This document shows positions 45,590 to 57,300 of a DNA stretch of 64,000 nt, piece after piece. The stretch is from Micrasema longulum (Eukaryota > Arthropoda > Insecta > Trichoptera > Brachycentridae). The translations under genes and the position numbers were made by a program. The stretch's first letter is position 1, and the number at the start of each line of letters is the position of its first letter. The stretch covers positions 62,001 to 126,000 of the forward strand of contig JAGVSM010000193.1 of the NCBI GenBank assembly GCA_022494885.1, in the 5' to 3' direction. The notes beneath the pieces were generated by a model. The model was given only the letters and a program-made list of their open reading frames with translations, searched no databases and was not told the DNA's origin.

Positions 45590-45770
45590 ATACCCTTTAG
45601 TAAAAGTTCCATTGTGTTCTGTACGCTCCATTATCGAGCAAAAATGTATGTAAATTCGGCGGCCGAACTGTCGCGCGGTTACAATAGTTGACTGACAAGT
45701 GAAAGGCCCGATGTAGCCACTGCGGCTTAAAGCCTCTTTTCAATGGGTCGGAAAGCCGAACAAGAATATT
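45590..45770. other. Unassigned GC-richer stretch
   Basis: Contains TCGGCGGCCGAACTGTCGCG and CTGCGGCTTAAAGCC. Open on the minus strand but without known motifs; may be a MITE or an old element end. Confidence 0.3.
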
Positions 45771-45774
45771 AACT

Positions 45775-46665
45775 ATTAACATATTTCGACAGACATGAAG
45801 GACATGTAATAGAGGGCAATATAAGTCTAGGCATACATTTGCTGGTTCAAGTGGCCACATTACACACTGTGAAACATCCACCATTCTACCTATATTTGAG
45901 CATCTATATTCCTTCGACTCTTCCATCTGTTGATGTTTGTGGCTCTTCCGTCAGTTTATCCGGACTTGGGTATCGCGTGGGGAGCTCCTCAGATGCGCGA
46001 CGCCTAGGTGGGTAAAATATGGTGGGACAGGCAACTGTTCCCGTGGGATGCTCATTCAGTTGGGCTGTGCTTCCTTCCGAGCGGAACGCACACGTTATTT
46101 TGTTTTGTCCTCCCCTTACGGGAGTCGTATTCGGATCCTCTGCCTCTGACCACCCAGGGAGCCCTTCTTTATCCAAAGTCGTTCTCTTATTGTAAATATT
46201 CGTGTTTTTACTTATGTTTTGTGTAAGTTATGTTACTATAGTTTTAAGAAAATATTTTTGTATATTTGGATACGTTTATTTATGTAAATTGTTTGTGAAC
46301 ATATATTTTTAAATAAAAAAAAAAACAGAGCTATTGAGGGGATCTTGAGGGGTGGGGAAGACGTGTTGGCCTTTGTCCATACGTCCTCCTCCCCCCTCCT
46401 TAATCTGCATAGAGTTTGTATTCCTTAGGAATATTTATAATAACTTTCCTCTATGCGCAGTTGACAGAGAGTCCCCCAGGACTCTATTACAGCTGCGGGT
46501 GGATGGTGGGCTTAAGGGTCTCCCCTCAATGTTGATGTTTGTGAAGTTAAAGAGCTAAAACCTTTATTGTTGCGTGTGAAATTTATCTGGTTGAATTGTT
46601 TCACCTACATACTAAGCAACGCCTGAAAATATTTTTCAATTTTTATACTTCTTCTTGGACCAGGT
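45775..46665 (+). mobile_element. FBS copy split by another insertion
   Basis: The first part (45775-45941) has AACATATTTCGACAGACATG and the ACACACTGTGAAACATCC block. The second (46530-46665) continues exactly from there with GAAGTTAAAGAGCTAAAACC and CTAAGCAACGCCTGAAAATA. Between them is a 588-bp insert with a 14-bp duplication. The foldback end is missing. Confidence 0.8.
45942..46529 (+). mobile_element. Inserted retroelement-like segment with 14-bp duplication
   Basis: TGTTGATGTTTGTG occurs at 45928-45941 and 46530-46543, and the host FBS sequence is continuous across it. The insert has a GC-richer first part (to about 46190), an AT-rich middle ending in AAATAAAAAAAAAAA at 46311-46324, and a second GC-rich part (46325-46529: TTGAGGGGATCTTGAGGGG, AGTCCCCCAGGACTC, GGTGGGCTTAAGGGTC). 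Poly-A in the middle of one duplication-bounded insert is unusual. No known protein domain was recognised. Confidence 0.75.
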
Positions 46666-46679
46666 GATCACAAAAATGA

Positions 46680-46758
46680 TCAAGATACGCTGCGACTGGT
46701 GTACCGATGCAGTGTCCTATGCACCATTAGGTGCGGAAAGTGAAAGATGATGATGGTG
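46680..46758 (+). mobile_element. SINE-C 3' end
   Basis: CAAGATACGCTGCGACTGGTG, then GTGTCCTATGCACCATTAGGTG and an AAGATGATGATGGTG tail. 5'-truncated. Confidence 0.7.
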
Positions 46759-46927
46759 AATATGTTGGAATAGCTACGTTTAAATCATATAGTTTTTTTT
46801 GTGTGAAATATAGATAGCCAGATTTGTGAACGAGTGTTTTTGACTCGATGGCTACTTAAGTAAAAATCTTTAAAAAGGAAATTGGCTTGAGAAAAGTCTG
46901 CCTCGTAGCGGGACGAGTCGTCCATAT

Positions 46928-47350
46928 AATCGATTATGCGCAGCTTACCATTATATTTGATTATCAATAATAATGTTTTATAGTAGTTTTAATATGGGAA
47001 AATATATCAAATAATTTATATTTACTATAAATTAACGTCATTGTTTATATCTTCCTCAAAAAATAAATATAAACATCTATAAGCGCACCCAGCGCCCAGC
47101 CCGTTCCCAGTGGGAGAGGGAAACTGATCGATTACTGCAGCTTACTTCTTCATACAAAATTCTCCATTTGGATAATAACACTTCGAGCATTATTTCCAAA
47201 GGCGCATTTTCCTGTGATGTTATTTTGTTGACATATGACACCAGTTCTTTCGTCCGCCTTTCTTAGTAAGTGGTGCTCCATTCGGTGCTGCGGCAATTTT
47301 TGGCATTATTCATTTTTAGAAGGAAACAAAGCGGACCGTTACGGCTACGT
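46928..47350 (+). repeat. Diverged direct repeat, copy 1
   Basis: Shares CGATTATGCGCAGCTTACCA, ATCAATAATAATGTTT, TTCTTCATACAAA, TTTTGACATATGA-like words and TTTTTGGCATTATT with 47905-48360 in the same order. The elements between them are diverged. No protein frame is conserved between copies. Confidence 0.7.
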
Positions 47351-47904
47351 GGCGGTGTAACATTCTTGTTGCAATGTTATTGCGAATATGTCTAATGAAT
47401 GTCAAATCAATGTTTTTGAAATTTTATTCAGAAAAACATATATACTATCGTTTTCCAATATGTAAAAGAAAAAAAAATTGTGCACATAATAGGGAGTGAC
47501 GTCTTACAATATATATATATATTTTTTTAATTATTAAATATTTTTAGTATAAAATGTCAATTACAAATAAATATACGGTATTTTCAATCAGTTCAACACA
47601 AAAAAGAATTGAAAATATAAGTATTTTATTAAACCTTTTTTAAAAAACTTTTGCATATATGAACTGCATTAAAATATATGAGAATAAACCTACATATTTC
47701 GCAAACTTATGAATTGTTGCTTAAGTTAAATTGGTAGGTTATTGTCAATAATTATTTTACTTACAAATAAGTAGGTATTCCGTCTTCCGTGTCAGCAAGC
47801 GAAGCGGAGAGATGAAGTTGTTTTTACATAAAACCATAGAAAAAGAAGCCGTGTATAATATAATTTATTACTCATATGTATCTATCAGGGGCGAACCGTG
47901 TATA
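47351..47904. other. AT-rich stretch between the direct repeats
   Basis: No coding signal. A short TATATATATATA run lies near 47509. Confidence 0.35.
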
Positions 47905-48360
47905 GAAGCGATTATGCGCAGCTTACCATTATATATGACTATCAATAATAATGTTTGACTGTAACTTTATTTATAGAAAAACAAACAAATACTTACTATT
48001 TCTTATAAATATTGTATTTTTCTCAAAATACAAATAAAAATATTATTAAAGCGCGCTTAGCGCCAGCAATGAGCCAAGAAACTAGCGAATTACTCCAGCT
48101 TATTTCTTCATACAAATAAGTATACTATATTTTGAACACGTTAAAGCCAGTGGTGGGATTTTCATATACAGTTAGTTTCAGATTACACAAATTCTTTGAA
48201 GATTCTCGATTTGGAAAACCGTAATTTAAATATTATTTCTTAAGGACTATTTTTCTTTGAGATACTTTTGACATATGATTCGCAACACATGTGGCGCTCA
48301 ACGCAACCGTTTTTGGCATTATTAGTTTCAAGAACAAATCAGCTAGTTGAAATTTCAATC
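47905..48360 (+). repeat. Diverged direct repeat, copy 2
   Basis: Second member of the pair described at 46928; the copies start about 980 bp apart. Confidence 0.7.
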
Positions 48361-49189
48361 GTAATGAGAATACCTAATACTGACTAAATTCAGTGTGCTA
48401 TTTTTTATAAACTTTTGTATAAGTTACTCGTATGTGTCAAATTAATGGATAATGTAGCTACACGATATAATATTTTACGAAGTTACGTCGTTTGAGTTGA
48501 TTTTATAGATGAGAGTTGTTGTATCAGACACAACCACAGACTAGACTTACATTATATTATGTACCTACAATGTAGGTACAAATAAATTATGTTTTTTTGA
48601 TAGCTTGCCTGTAAATAAAATCACCGCTTTCTACTGGTATGTATGTATGAAGGTACAAATTATGAAAAACATATGTAGCTTACCTATTAAAAAAGTCGCT
48701 GTCTCGTAGGGTAGTGTTTGGCGTGTTCGCCTACCATGCTATGTAAAATATATGTATTAGGTGGCTTTACAGCTCAATACTTCTGCCATTCAGAAATCTG
48801 TTTTTTTTGTCCAGTTTTCTGACAAATGTAAAACAAGCTTAACGAGGGGCTACTGAAATAATTACCGATCCGACCCTGACAGCAGAATACAGTTGACGAG
48901 ATTTGTAATTAGAATCTTCTATGGTTAATTCCCATTGGGTGAGCGTCGAAATCACTACGCGTAAAATAAATTCACAAAGTTGAACCTTTTTTGGAGAAAG
49001 AGATCAACAATTTTTCGTCCCACATTAAACATAGTGTTTGTACTTTAAATAATATTATAATACGCACGTGAAAATAATTAAACAAAAACGAATTATTTAC
49101 AGGGCGTCTGTTGCGTGGTCTAGCTTCGAAGCCGCTTTCATTGGTATGAAAGCCCATTCTTGGATATAGTTTCTAAACGTAGACGCATT
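48361..49189. other. Unassigned intergenic region
   Basis: A SINE-C-head-like scrap (GGCGTGTTCGCCTACCATGC) at 48720-48740 is the only landmark. No gene is supported. Confidence 0.35.
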
Positions 49190-49425
49190 TCTGGGTACGT
49201 ACGCTGATGGGAAGTTAAAATGTATCTTCAATTTAATGTACAAAGTAAAATTAAGTTTTCTGTATGAAAAATAGAATATGTTTTGTAATGTTTTTTTTCT
49301 GAACATATTCAATTACAGGTTACCGACGAAGATACTTTGAATTTTTACACATGATAGCGGCCCTAGGCAGCGATTATGAACGCTATCTTCATCGGTACAT
49401 AAAGAGACAGTATCACAAATATTAA
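49190..49425. mobile_element. MITE-1 copy with rearranged right end
   Basis: AAAGTAAAATTAAGTTTTCTG, ACAGGTTACCGACGAAGATAC and AGCGGCCCTAGGCAGCGATTA match MITE-1. A second right-end segment (ATGAACGCTATCTTCATCGG) in reverse orientation follows at once. Confidence 0.7.
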
Positions 49426-49429
49426 ATAA

Positions 49430-49740
49430 TTATAACACATACAAACATCTCCTTTCTCTTCCTTAATCTCTCCTCCTTTCTTCTTTCCTCTTTTTTCCCT
49501 TTTTCCATTGAGTAATAGTATTGATTTAAGGTAATTTATAAACAAATACGAGTATTTATATTTGAATATATCTTGAGCTTTTTAATCTTTATTTTCTATT
49601 AAATATGTTTGTGTCACTTGAATTATAAAAATAATACTATTATTTTATTGGTTGGTTAGAAGAAATTGCCAGTTAGCAATAAGCTCGCCAATGCACAGAT
49701 AACATTATGTACAAAAAGTTAAATAAATAAAAAAAATATA
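49430..49740 (+). mobile_element. LINE 3' UTR end
   Basis: Pyrimidine-rich TCTCCTTTCTCTTCC at 49446, then GGTTAGAAGAAATTGCCAG and CAATAAGCTCGCCAATGC, then GTACAAAAAGTTAAATAAATA. It is the sense-strand equivalent of 52335-51715. Confidence 0.65.
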
Positions 49741-49780
49741 TATATAATTAAAGTAACATCGATATTTGTGTATGAAAATT

Positions 49781-49915
49781 AGCGGCCTACGTGGCTGGCG
49801 TAGCCGTGCAGATGCTTGACTCACGGATGGAAGGTTATGGGTTCGATTCCCGGTGAGAACACAAAAAAATATTTGTTTTTTCTCAGCATGCTTTATTACC
49901 ACTGTAATTGGGTTT
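49781..49915 (+). mobile_element. SINE-B copy
   Basis: Head GCGGCCTACGTGGCTGGCG (diverged), box B GGTTCGATTCC near 49838, body ACCACTGTAATTGGG. It runs straight into the LINE fragment at about 49918. Confidence 0.75.
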
Positions 49916-49917
49916 CT

Positions 49918-50400
49918 TATGCATGGGAGTGAAGTATGGAATTAGAAAAACATTTATGAAAGTAGGTGGAATGCTGTCGAAATGCGATCCCTCAGGCGAA
50001 TGTGTGGTGAAACGATGTATGATAGGTACACTTATGTCGAGATCCGTAAACTGTGTAAGGCTGAGACATGCATTATCGACAGAATCAAGAAAGGGGTGCT
50101 GCGTTGATTTGGACATGTAGAGCGAATGGACAGCGAAAAAACTGCTAAAAGGATCTATGATGCGTATGTTGATGGATGCAGAAAACGAGGAAGACCGAGA
50201 AAGACATGGCACGATCAAGTCCATCAAATACTTGAAGATGGACATGACAAGAGTAAGAATAATCAGCGTGCGTGCATGAGAGGATGTATGAATGTAGAGG
50301 GAGCGAGGTCTGTATGCAAAGACATAGTGATATGGCGTTCTATCCTCTCTGCCTATCGACGTGATGGTTTGTTGTTGTTGTCATAACCCAGAATTCTGAG
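49918..50400 (+). mobile_element. LINE ORF2 C-terminus (GRPRKTW type)
   Basis: In translation: MRSLRRMCGETMYDRYTYVE, IRKLCKAETCIIDRIKKGVL, a stop, FGHVERMDSEKTAKRIYDAY, GCRKRGRPRKTWHDQVHQIL, RACMRGCMNVEGARSVCKD and WRSILSAY. It ends in a GTTTGTTGTTGTTGTC tail. One in-frame stop near 50105. A second copy is at 60530-60850. Confidence 0.85.
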
Positions 50401-51002
50401 TGATTGATTCATGACTGATCTGAGGAGAGTTTTGTAAATAATGCTTTTATATTATTAAAATAGATGTATCGATAAACAGGAGTTTTCAGGACCATAGCGC
50501 GAAAGTTAATTTGTTGATGTACTTTTTAAAATATCCTTATGGATTTATTGGAAAATCGCATTTTTTAAATTATAAATGAAAGGAATTAAGATTAAACGTA
50601 TTTGACCGACGAAGCGATATTTATTTACACTACAATAGGAAAATGTGACGTCCTAAAAATACCGATAAAAATATATAAAATTTATTTTGAATAATTAATT
50701 GTATTTTAAAAATCAATATGGATATTGTAGAGAAATGTTTTCATATTTAACTTTAAAAATATAAAATATTAAAATACATGTCACATTTGGCATTGAAAGT
50801 TGTGACGTCAAGATTCGTGACGATATTCTAAAAAAAATTGAATGGTTTCGAACAAAGCTAAAAACTATCACGAATCGTGACGTACTAGGGGCGTGGCTAA
50901 TGCAATGACCGTTTTTGCGGCAATTCTAAATTACAAATTAAAATATGTTTTTTATGCTACTAATATGAAGCAAAACATATTTTTCTACTGACAGATTTCA
51001 TA
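50401..51002. other. Unassigned, TGACG-rich stretch
   Basis: Five GTGACG words lie within 50640-50890, including the palindrome TGACGTCA at 50802 and the pair ATTCGTGACG and CACGAATCGTGACG. No coding signal. Confidence 0.4.
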
Positions 51003-51700
51003 GATATAAAATTGTAAACTCGCTCTTTGACGAACCAAAAATACTTGAATTGATTAATTTTAGAGTACCTGCTGTCAACACTAGGAGTACTTTATTGTTT
51101 CATTGCTCCAGTACTTCTTCCAACCAACAAAACAATTCATTGATACCGAGACTGCATAGGTTAGGTAACACTTATGTAACGGCTGCAGACATTCTGTCCA
51201 ATTCTTTATTATCTTATAAGTCCACAATATCAAGTTTATTTGTAGCTGCTCGTTAAACTATTACTAACAATTTAATTCCATAAATTAAAAAAATACTTAC
51301 TTGTTTATTTTTATTACTTTATACTTGATTTTATTTTTTACTATTATGTCAAATTGCATTGTAGTATAAGCAAATACGCATTTTATATCTACATATTTTT
51401 ATTTCTTCTTTTTTAGCGATAATATATGCTTGCTTGTTTATTAATTTAACTTAAATTTGTCTTTCTTGCTTACCGTAACACTTTATTTACTTTGTTTGCT
51501 TTACAGAATTTATTTCATAAGCTTATATCTTTGAATTTTTTGTTATATGCTTATTGTTTTTTCTTGCATTCCTTTGTAATTATCGTTTTTTTTTACTTTG
51601 CAAAACTTTTTATTACATCCTTTCAAATGAATTTCACATATTTTTTCTGTATATTCTGTGTTTATTCTTTAATATGTTAGCATGTATTATTTTTATTTTT
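51003..51700 (+). mobile_element. LINE 3' fragment (CR1/jockey-like)
   Basis: YKIVNSLFDEPKILELINFR and VPAVNTRSTLLFHCSSTSS, then LGNTYVTAADILSNSLLSYK to a stop at 51256. Same family as 44514 and 55541. An AT-rich 3' UTR of about 450 bp follows. Confidence 0.75.
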
Positions 51701-51714
51701 TCGTAAATGCCTTT

Positions 51715-52335
51715 TATTTTTTTTTATTTATTTAACTTTTTGTACATAATGTTATTTGTACATTGGCGGGCTTATTGCCAAATGGCAATTTCTTCAAACC
51801 AACCAAAAAATGAAAGTTTTAATATTATGTTACAGAACATATTCAATAGAAAAAAAAGATTAAAAGTTTAAGATATATAAAAATAGAAATAAACGTAATT
51901 ACCTTAAATCGAAACTATTACTCGATGGGAAAAAGGAAAAAAGAGAAAAGAGGAAAAAGGAAAGGAGGAGAGATTAAGGAAGAGAAAGGAGAGGAAGAAA
52001 TTCAGACGTGATTTAAACAGAGATAACGTAGTAACATCTTTGATGGTGGATGGGAGATGATTTTACAGTCGAGCCGCATGGACACTATATGAGTTAGAGA
52101 AGAAAGAGGAATTGTGGATGGGTATTAAGAGAGAGCCTTGAGAATTAGAACGAAGAGGTAAACCATGAACTGATAAGCGTTGAAATTTTTCACTCAGGTA
52201 TATAGGAGCGTTCGGACTATGAAGTACATTGAACAGAAGTGAGAGGGAGTGATAGTCTCTCCGCTATCTAATTTTGAGCCATTTCAGTTGCCTACGACAA
52301 TCAGAAATGTGGTCATATTTCCTAAGACCAAAAAT
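51715..52335 (-). mobile_element. LINE 3' end, reverse strand
   Basis: The minus strand gives SDCRRQLKWLKIR, SLSLLFNVLHSPNAPIYLSE and KFQRLSVHGLPLRSNSQGSL, then NHLPSTIKDVTTLSLFKSRL. The 3' UTR has the hairpin ATTGCCATTTGGCAAT, then AAGCCCGCCAATGTACAAAT. A sister lineage of 21160-21860 and 58085-58740. Confidence 0.8.
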
Positions 52336-52689
52336 GTACCTTTTTTTGTAATGTGACCTTTTGGGCGTTAATGAACAAAATACATAAATAAATAGACCCC
52401 TTTTACTTTGAAAATGTTTTAAAAAAACATGGTATTTTCTTATTATAGTTTATATGACTTTACGGGTCGTTTAACCCATTACGCAATGTAAAGTGTAAAA
52501 AAAATGTATAATAAAACTGTAAAGGCAAGTTAATGAGTAGAAAGCAGATAACTGGTAAATTGCTGATATGTACAAAAAATAGGTCCATATTATCTGCAGA
52601 AGCCGTTATTCAGCAAGCGAATTTATTGTCCTATTAATGGCTTAATTCTGACTTGCATTTTTACGGCTTGTGAATGTGTACTGCACCAG

Positions 52690-53740
52690 AACATCTACAG
52701 TCCTTAAAATATAGCTTGATTAGAATGACAGTTGTCAGCAAAAGTGAGGACATAACTTTGTAGTATCGTCTAAGGAGTGATTTATATTGACACACGAAAA
52801 ATCATTCGTATCTGGCATGTTGATTTATTTTTTTGATGCAATGCTTGACATAAAAATCAACACATTTATATAAAATCAGCTTTAAAACTATATAAAACTG
52901 AAATAAACCTTATTATTAACGACGTTCTTATAAGGTTACGCCATTTTGAAAAAATGTTAGAGATGAGATCAACGTAAATTGATCGAATAAAAAATAATTT
53001 ATTTCAATATTTGAGTTTGTCCAAATGTTCGTAGACAAAAGACTGGATTTCTTTATATTCTCTATCCCTGTTGTAATTTGTAATTCTTAATGATTCCCGA
53101 GGGGGTGAAATCCAGTCTTTTGTTTACGAACATTTGGACAAACTCAAATATTGCAATGAAATCAAATAGTCCAAGAAGAAGTTCAAAAATTTAAAAATTG
53201 TTTTCAGGCGTTGCCTAGTATGTGAAATAATTCAGTCAGATGAATCACTTCACAACAATAAAGGTTTTCGCTCTTTAACTTCACTAAAATTAACAAATGA
53301 AAGAATTTAAGAAATATGGATGTTCAAACATAGGCAAAATGGTGAATGTTACACAGTGTGTAAAGTGGCCATTTAAACCAGCCAATGATAGTTCATAAGC
53401 CCTGTAAAAGCCTAGACTTCCATATTCCCTTATTTAAGGTATTCTTCATCCCTGTTGTAATTTGTTAATAATTCATTTGTTGTTATTCATGAAAAAAGTT
53501 TTTAATGTCTTATTTTTTAGTAAATAATTGTCTTAAACACACTATAATAGGCTTGTTTTTGCGTTTCTGTATCAATTTTCGGAAACAAAGTCGCATGTTT
53601 GCATGAAAAAACTGATAAAATCGATTTGATCAGTACATGATCAGTGATCAATAATTTCCCATCACTAGTGACTAGTTTGACAGCTGTCGTTTTATTCAAG
53701 CATTAAGGACTTTTTAAGGACTATAGGTATGCACCGGACG
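52690..53740 (+). repeat. Second copy of the 8125-8670 repeat, split by FBS
   Basis: The left part (52690-53004) and right part (53467-53740) are continuous in the other copy. Alignment landmarks are CACACGAAAAATCATTCG and TTTGATCAGTACATGATCAG. The split defines the FBS insertion exactly. Confidence 0.8.
53005..53466 (-). mobile_element. FBS copy, complete, 12-bp duplication
   Basis: AATAATTTATTT (52993-53004) and AATAATTCATTT (53467-53478) flank it, one mismatch. The foldback end comes first: CAATATTTGAGTTTGTCC at 53005 pairs with GGACAAACTCAAATATTG ending at 53151. Inside the loop is a stray CCCTGTTGTAATTTGT, a copy of the other terminus. The core and the end AGGTATTCTTCATCCCTG then TTGTAATTTGTT follow. 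Confidence 0.9.
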
Positions 53741-53817
53741 CGGATTATGGAAGCGGCTGCGTAGAGAAGGGCTGGGAGTTTATTATTATTATGATTAATT
53801 TTTTTTAATAGAAAAAT

Positions 53818-53990
53818 AAATATTTGCGTTTTTATGATTTACCCAAACATTTAATTTTGAGGGCCATTTTCAACGAGTTTTAAATAACTCACTATTAGAA
53901 AATGGAATCGAGTTGGGCTAGAGTGGGGTTCGAACCACGGACCTTTGGTCCGTGAGTCCGAGACACTTGCACAGGACCACAACCCGATTT
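53818..53990 (-). mobile_element. SINE-A copy
   Basis: Reversed tail ATTTGCGTTTTTATGATTTACC, body ACGAGTTTTAAATAACTC, box B as GGTTCGAACCAC reversed, and head GTGTCTCGGACTCACGGACC. About 170 bp. Confidence 0.8.
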
Positions 53991-54039
53991 TGTGAACAGA
54001 ATGCTAGTACGAGACATTCAGGGTTGTCAATTGTTCCAA

Positions 54040-54182
54040 ACATGTTTGATTATAGGTTTCGAACGAAGATACTTTAAATGTTTATGCAAATATACTTATT
54101 TTCGTACACACATTTCGGTTTTTCTTTATACACAGTCGATATAACTCTGTCTGCATAACCGTTGTAATCGAGGCCCTGGGCA
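54040..54182. mobile_element. MITE-1 copy, 5'-truncated
   Basis: TATAGGTTTCGAACGAAGATAC, ATTTTCGTACACACATTTCGG and the terminal TTGTAATCGAGGCCCTGG. Ends about 90 bp past the predicted OBP poly(A) signal. Confidence 0.7.
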
Positions 54183-54269
54183 TGATATAAAGATGATATA
54201 GATTTACGAAACGGAATCTACCATTTTGAACACACTGTATTAAAAAAAACATATCTTAGTTATAATTGA

Positions 54270-54275
54270 TTTATT
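54270..54275 (-). terminator. Poly(A) signal of the OBP gene
   Basis: AATAAA on the minus strand 32 nt after the OBP stop codon (54307). Confidence 0.7.
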
Positions 54276-54306
54276 TTGGGATATTCAACAAACGTAACAT
54301 ATCTTT

Positions 54307-57300
54307 TTACAAATAAGTACAGCCAGAATATTTTTTTTGATGGCACCTTATCGTATTGTAAAATCTATCCACAGCTTTCAGGGCTATCTGGAAGCCGCAC
54401 GAATCGATAGTCAGTCCGAACTTGATTGGGTCGATTTTTGAAGATATCAGTTTTAGGGCGGCGGCCTTGATAATTTTTCCACTATTGGAAGCCAATCCAA
54501 GAGTCTTGTAAACACAGAAAACGTATCTTTTCACGCCGCTGTTATTAGAAGAAAAATCTCCCTTGTGAATTTTTATCAGCCGCAATGGGTTGACTAAGCT
54601 GGTCAGCAAACATTTTGCACGAGCTGCTTTGATTCGAAATAAATATGACGGCGAGTTCTGAAAACAGAAACGGTTATTTATTTATTTATTTTTTAAGGAA
54701 CTCATCCAGCCTTTTTTATAAATACAAGGTACAAAAGAACAATTAAAAAAAGTAAAACCAATTACAGATTGCACATTAATTTATTATGAATGCTGGAGGA
54801 GAGCGGAAAAAAATAATTGAATTAATAAAATATATATATTTATAAATTAATTAAAAAGTACATAAAAGCGAGAAGACGTTCTATAGCTGCAACTCTACTT
54901 TCCTCCCTTCTCCCTCTGCTTCCATGAACATAAATATGTCTTAGTAAAAATTCAGAATCAACAACAATTAATTACAACGGAAATGAAGAACATTTAAGAG
55001 AAGGAAATATAGAAGTCTAGGCATCTACAGGGCTTATGACCTGTCAATGGCTGGTTTAAGTGGCCACTTTACACACTGTGTAACATTCACCATTCTGCCC
55101 ATATCCGAACATATATATTCCTTCAATTCTTTCATCTGTTGATGTTTGTGAAGTTAAAGAGCTGAAACCTTTATTTATGCGGGTGACCTTTTTCTGATTG
55201 AATTATTGCACCTACATACTGGGCAACGCTTGAAAATATTTTTATACATCTTCTTGGAACAGTGGTGGTATTCTGAATCTTCTCTACCTCCTAGAGAGTG
55301 GTTAATTTGAGGATTTTCTTTTATTTAAACGACACTTTGCTTAATATAATGGCCACACTGATGATTAAACGTCAAATGATGTATAAACATGTTTAAAAAA
55401 CGGAACACAACGATTGAGGTTTTTTTAATTCAACCTAATTAAGTAGTCTGAGTAATGCTTAAGCTTGCAATAATGTTCTTAGTAAAAAATATCATGCTTG
55501 ATTTACGTGTTCTTATTTATTTGTCGTTTTATTATCAGTGTGCCCCGATATAGTTAGAAGCCAACTAGATTATAATTTTCCAATATGGTCACCTTATCAA
55601 ATCACTTTCTCAGATTCTATTGAGAGAATTCAGAATAAATTTTTTAGATATATTAATTTTAAGATGGGTTTTTCTACTAATCAATTAAATTATAACAAAA
55701 TTTCAGACTCTCATAAATTAACTAAATTGCAAGAACGAAGAACATCGACCGATCTTACGACTTTATATAAAATAATAAAACCAATGTTTGATGATCTACT
55801 GAAATTGATTTCATTCTATGTACCACCTAGATTAAGCAGAACATCTACAATATTTTATTGTCACAATTCTCGAACGGTAGCTCAATATAACTCACCTATT
55901 GTTAGATTACAGAATACCGGGATTGATTATGCATCACATTTTGATATATTTAGTTTATCTCTGCTTAAAAAATAAAGTGACCAACATATTTTTATCAAAA
56001 AGAGCAAATCATCTTCAGAAGATTGGGTTGGAATAGTTATAATTTGATTAAATAATGTATTTTGTTATTGTATAATTTCTTTATAATATATTTGTATTTC
56101 AAGTTATTAATAATGTGTACAGTACGAGTATATTAATATTTCATACTCGATTTTTTTTAAATATTTTTATTTTTAAGCACTATTTATACCACATATATGT
56201 AAATGGCAGAAATGCCGTATATAAATAAATAAATATGAAGCAAAATGTAAACGCATGCAAAAAAAAAATTGTACAAAATGTTATTTGTACATTGGCGGGC
56301 TTATTGCCAAATGGCAATTTCTTCCAACCAATCATCATTAATCACTCTCTAGAGGGGGTACAGAAGATTAAGAATATCACCCCGGGATATATTACAAATG
56401 TTTTGAGATTTTCAAAATTTTTGTAGACAAGAAGTGGATTCAACAAGGATTCAAGTGTTCTTCATCTCCGTTGTAATATGTTAATAATAACGTAAAATTA
56501 AAACTAGATTTATAAATTACGAAAATAAAATAAATTAAAAGCAATAAGATGAAAAAAATGGCTATTTGTATTTGGGTCTAATAATCTGCACACGAATGTT
56601 TTTATTTTTTTTTATTTATTTCACATAAAACTTTATACTTTTTCTTTTCTTTATGAACACCTCACTGGACATAACCCGTGTCGAGGCATTAATTTACATT
56701 ATTTTCATACTATGTTCTAGTTCATAATAAATAAATATAATATAATAAATAACACTGTATGGATGTGAACATAAAATATAAATAGTTGACATGCAACAAT
56801 AATTCCAAGTTTAAATAGACTACTTAGTGGGGCGACTATCTCAAGGCAGTTCTCGGGACCCAAATCTAGAAACCATTTTTTAACAAATAATTTGAACTTC
56901 TGTTTATTTGTATTCAATTTTAAATCAAGAGGTAGAGGGGCTTACTTATTAGATTTCCTCATACCAGGTTTATATTAAGAAATAACTATACCCGGCTTAA
57001 CTATTTATAACCAATATAAAAAAAGCTTACTTATAAAAATATATATTACATAGAATAACAATTCACAGGTTATTTCATGCGTAATTTTTTTAAACAGTCA
57101 TTACTGGTATGTGCGCGTGCGCAGTAACTTTTATAAAAACACAAACAAACGTCAAAGTCAAATTGAGACTACTGTCAGTGTAATCGAGAACAAACATGGA
57201 GAAAACCGTTAGAAAAAGTAATCAAAATTAGGAAGAAGAGAAGTTAAAAACGAATTCTGTAGTTTATTCGTGTTTCTTTTATTATCATAATTAATTAAAA

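Noticed and set aside
46785..46967. 60-codon minus-strand frame
   Set aside because: Not conserved in the paired repeat copy at 47905; no domain.
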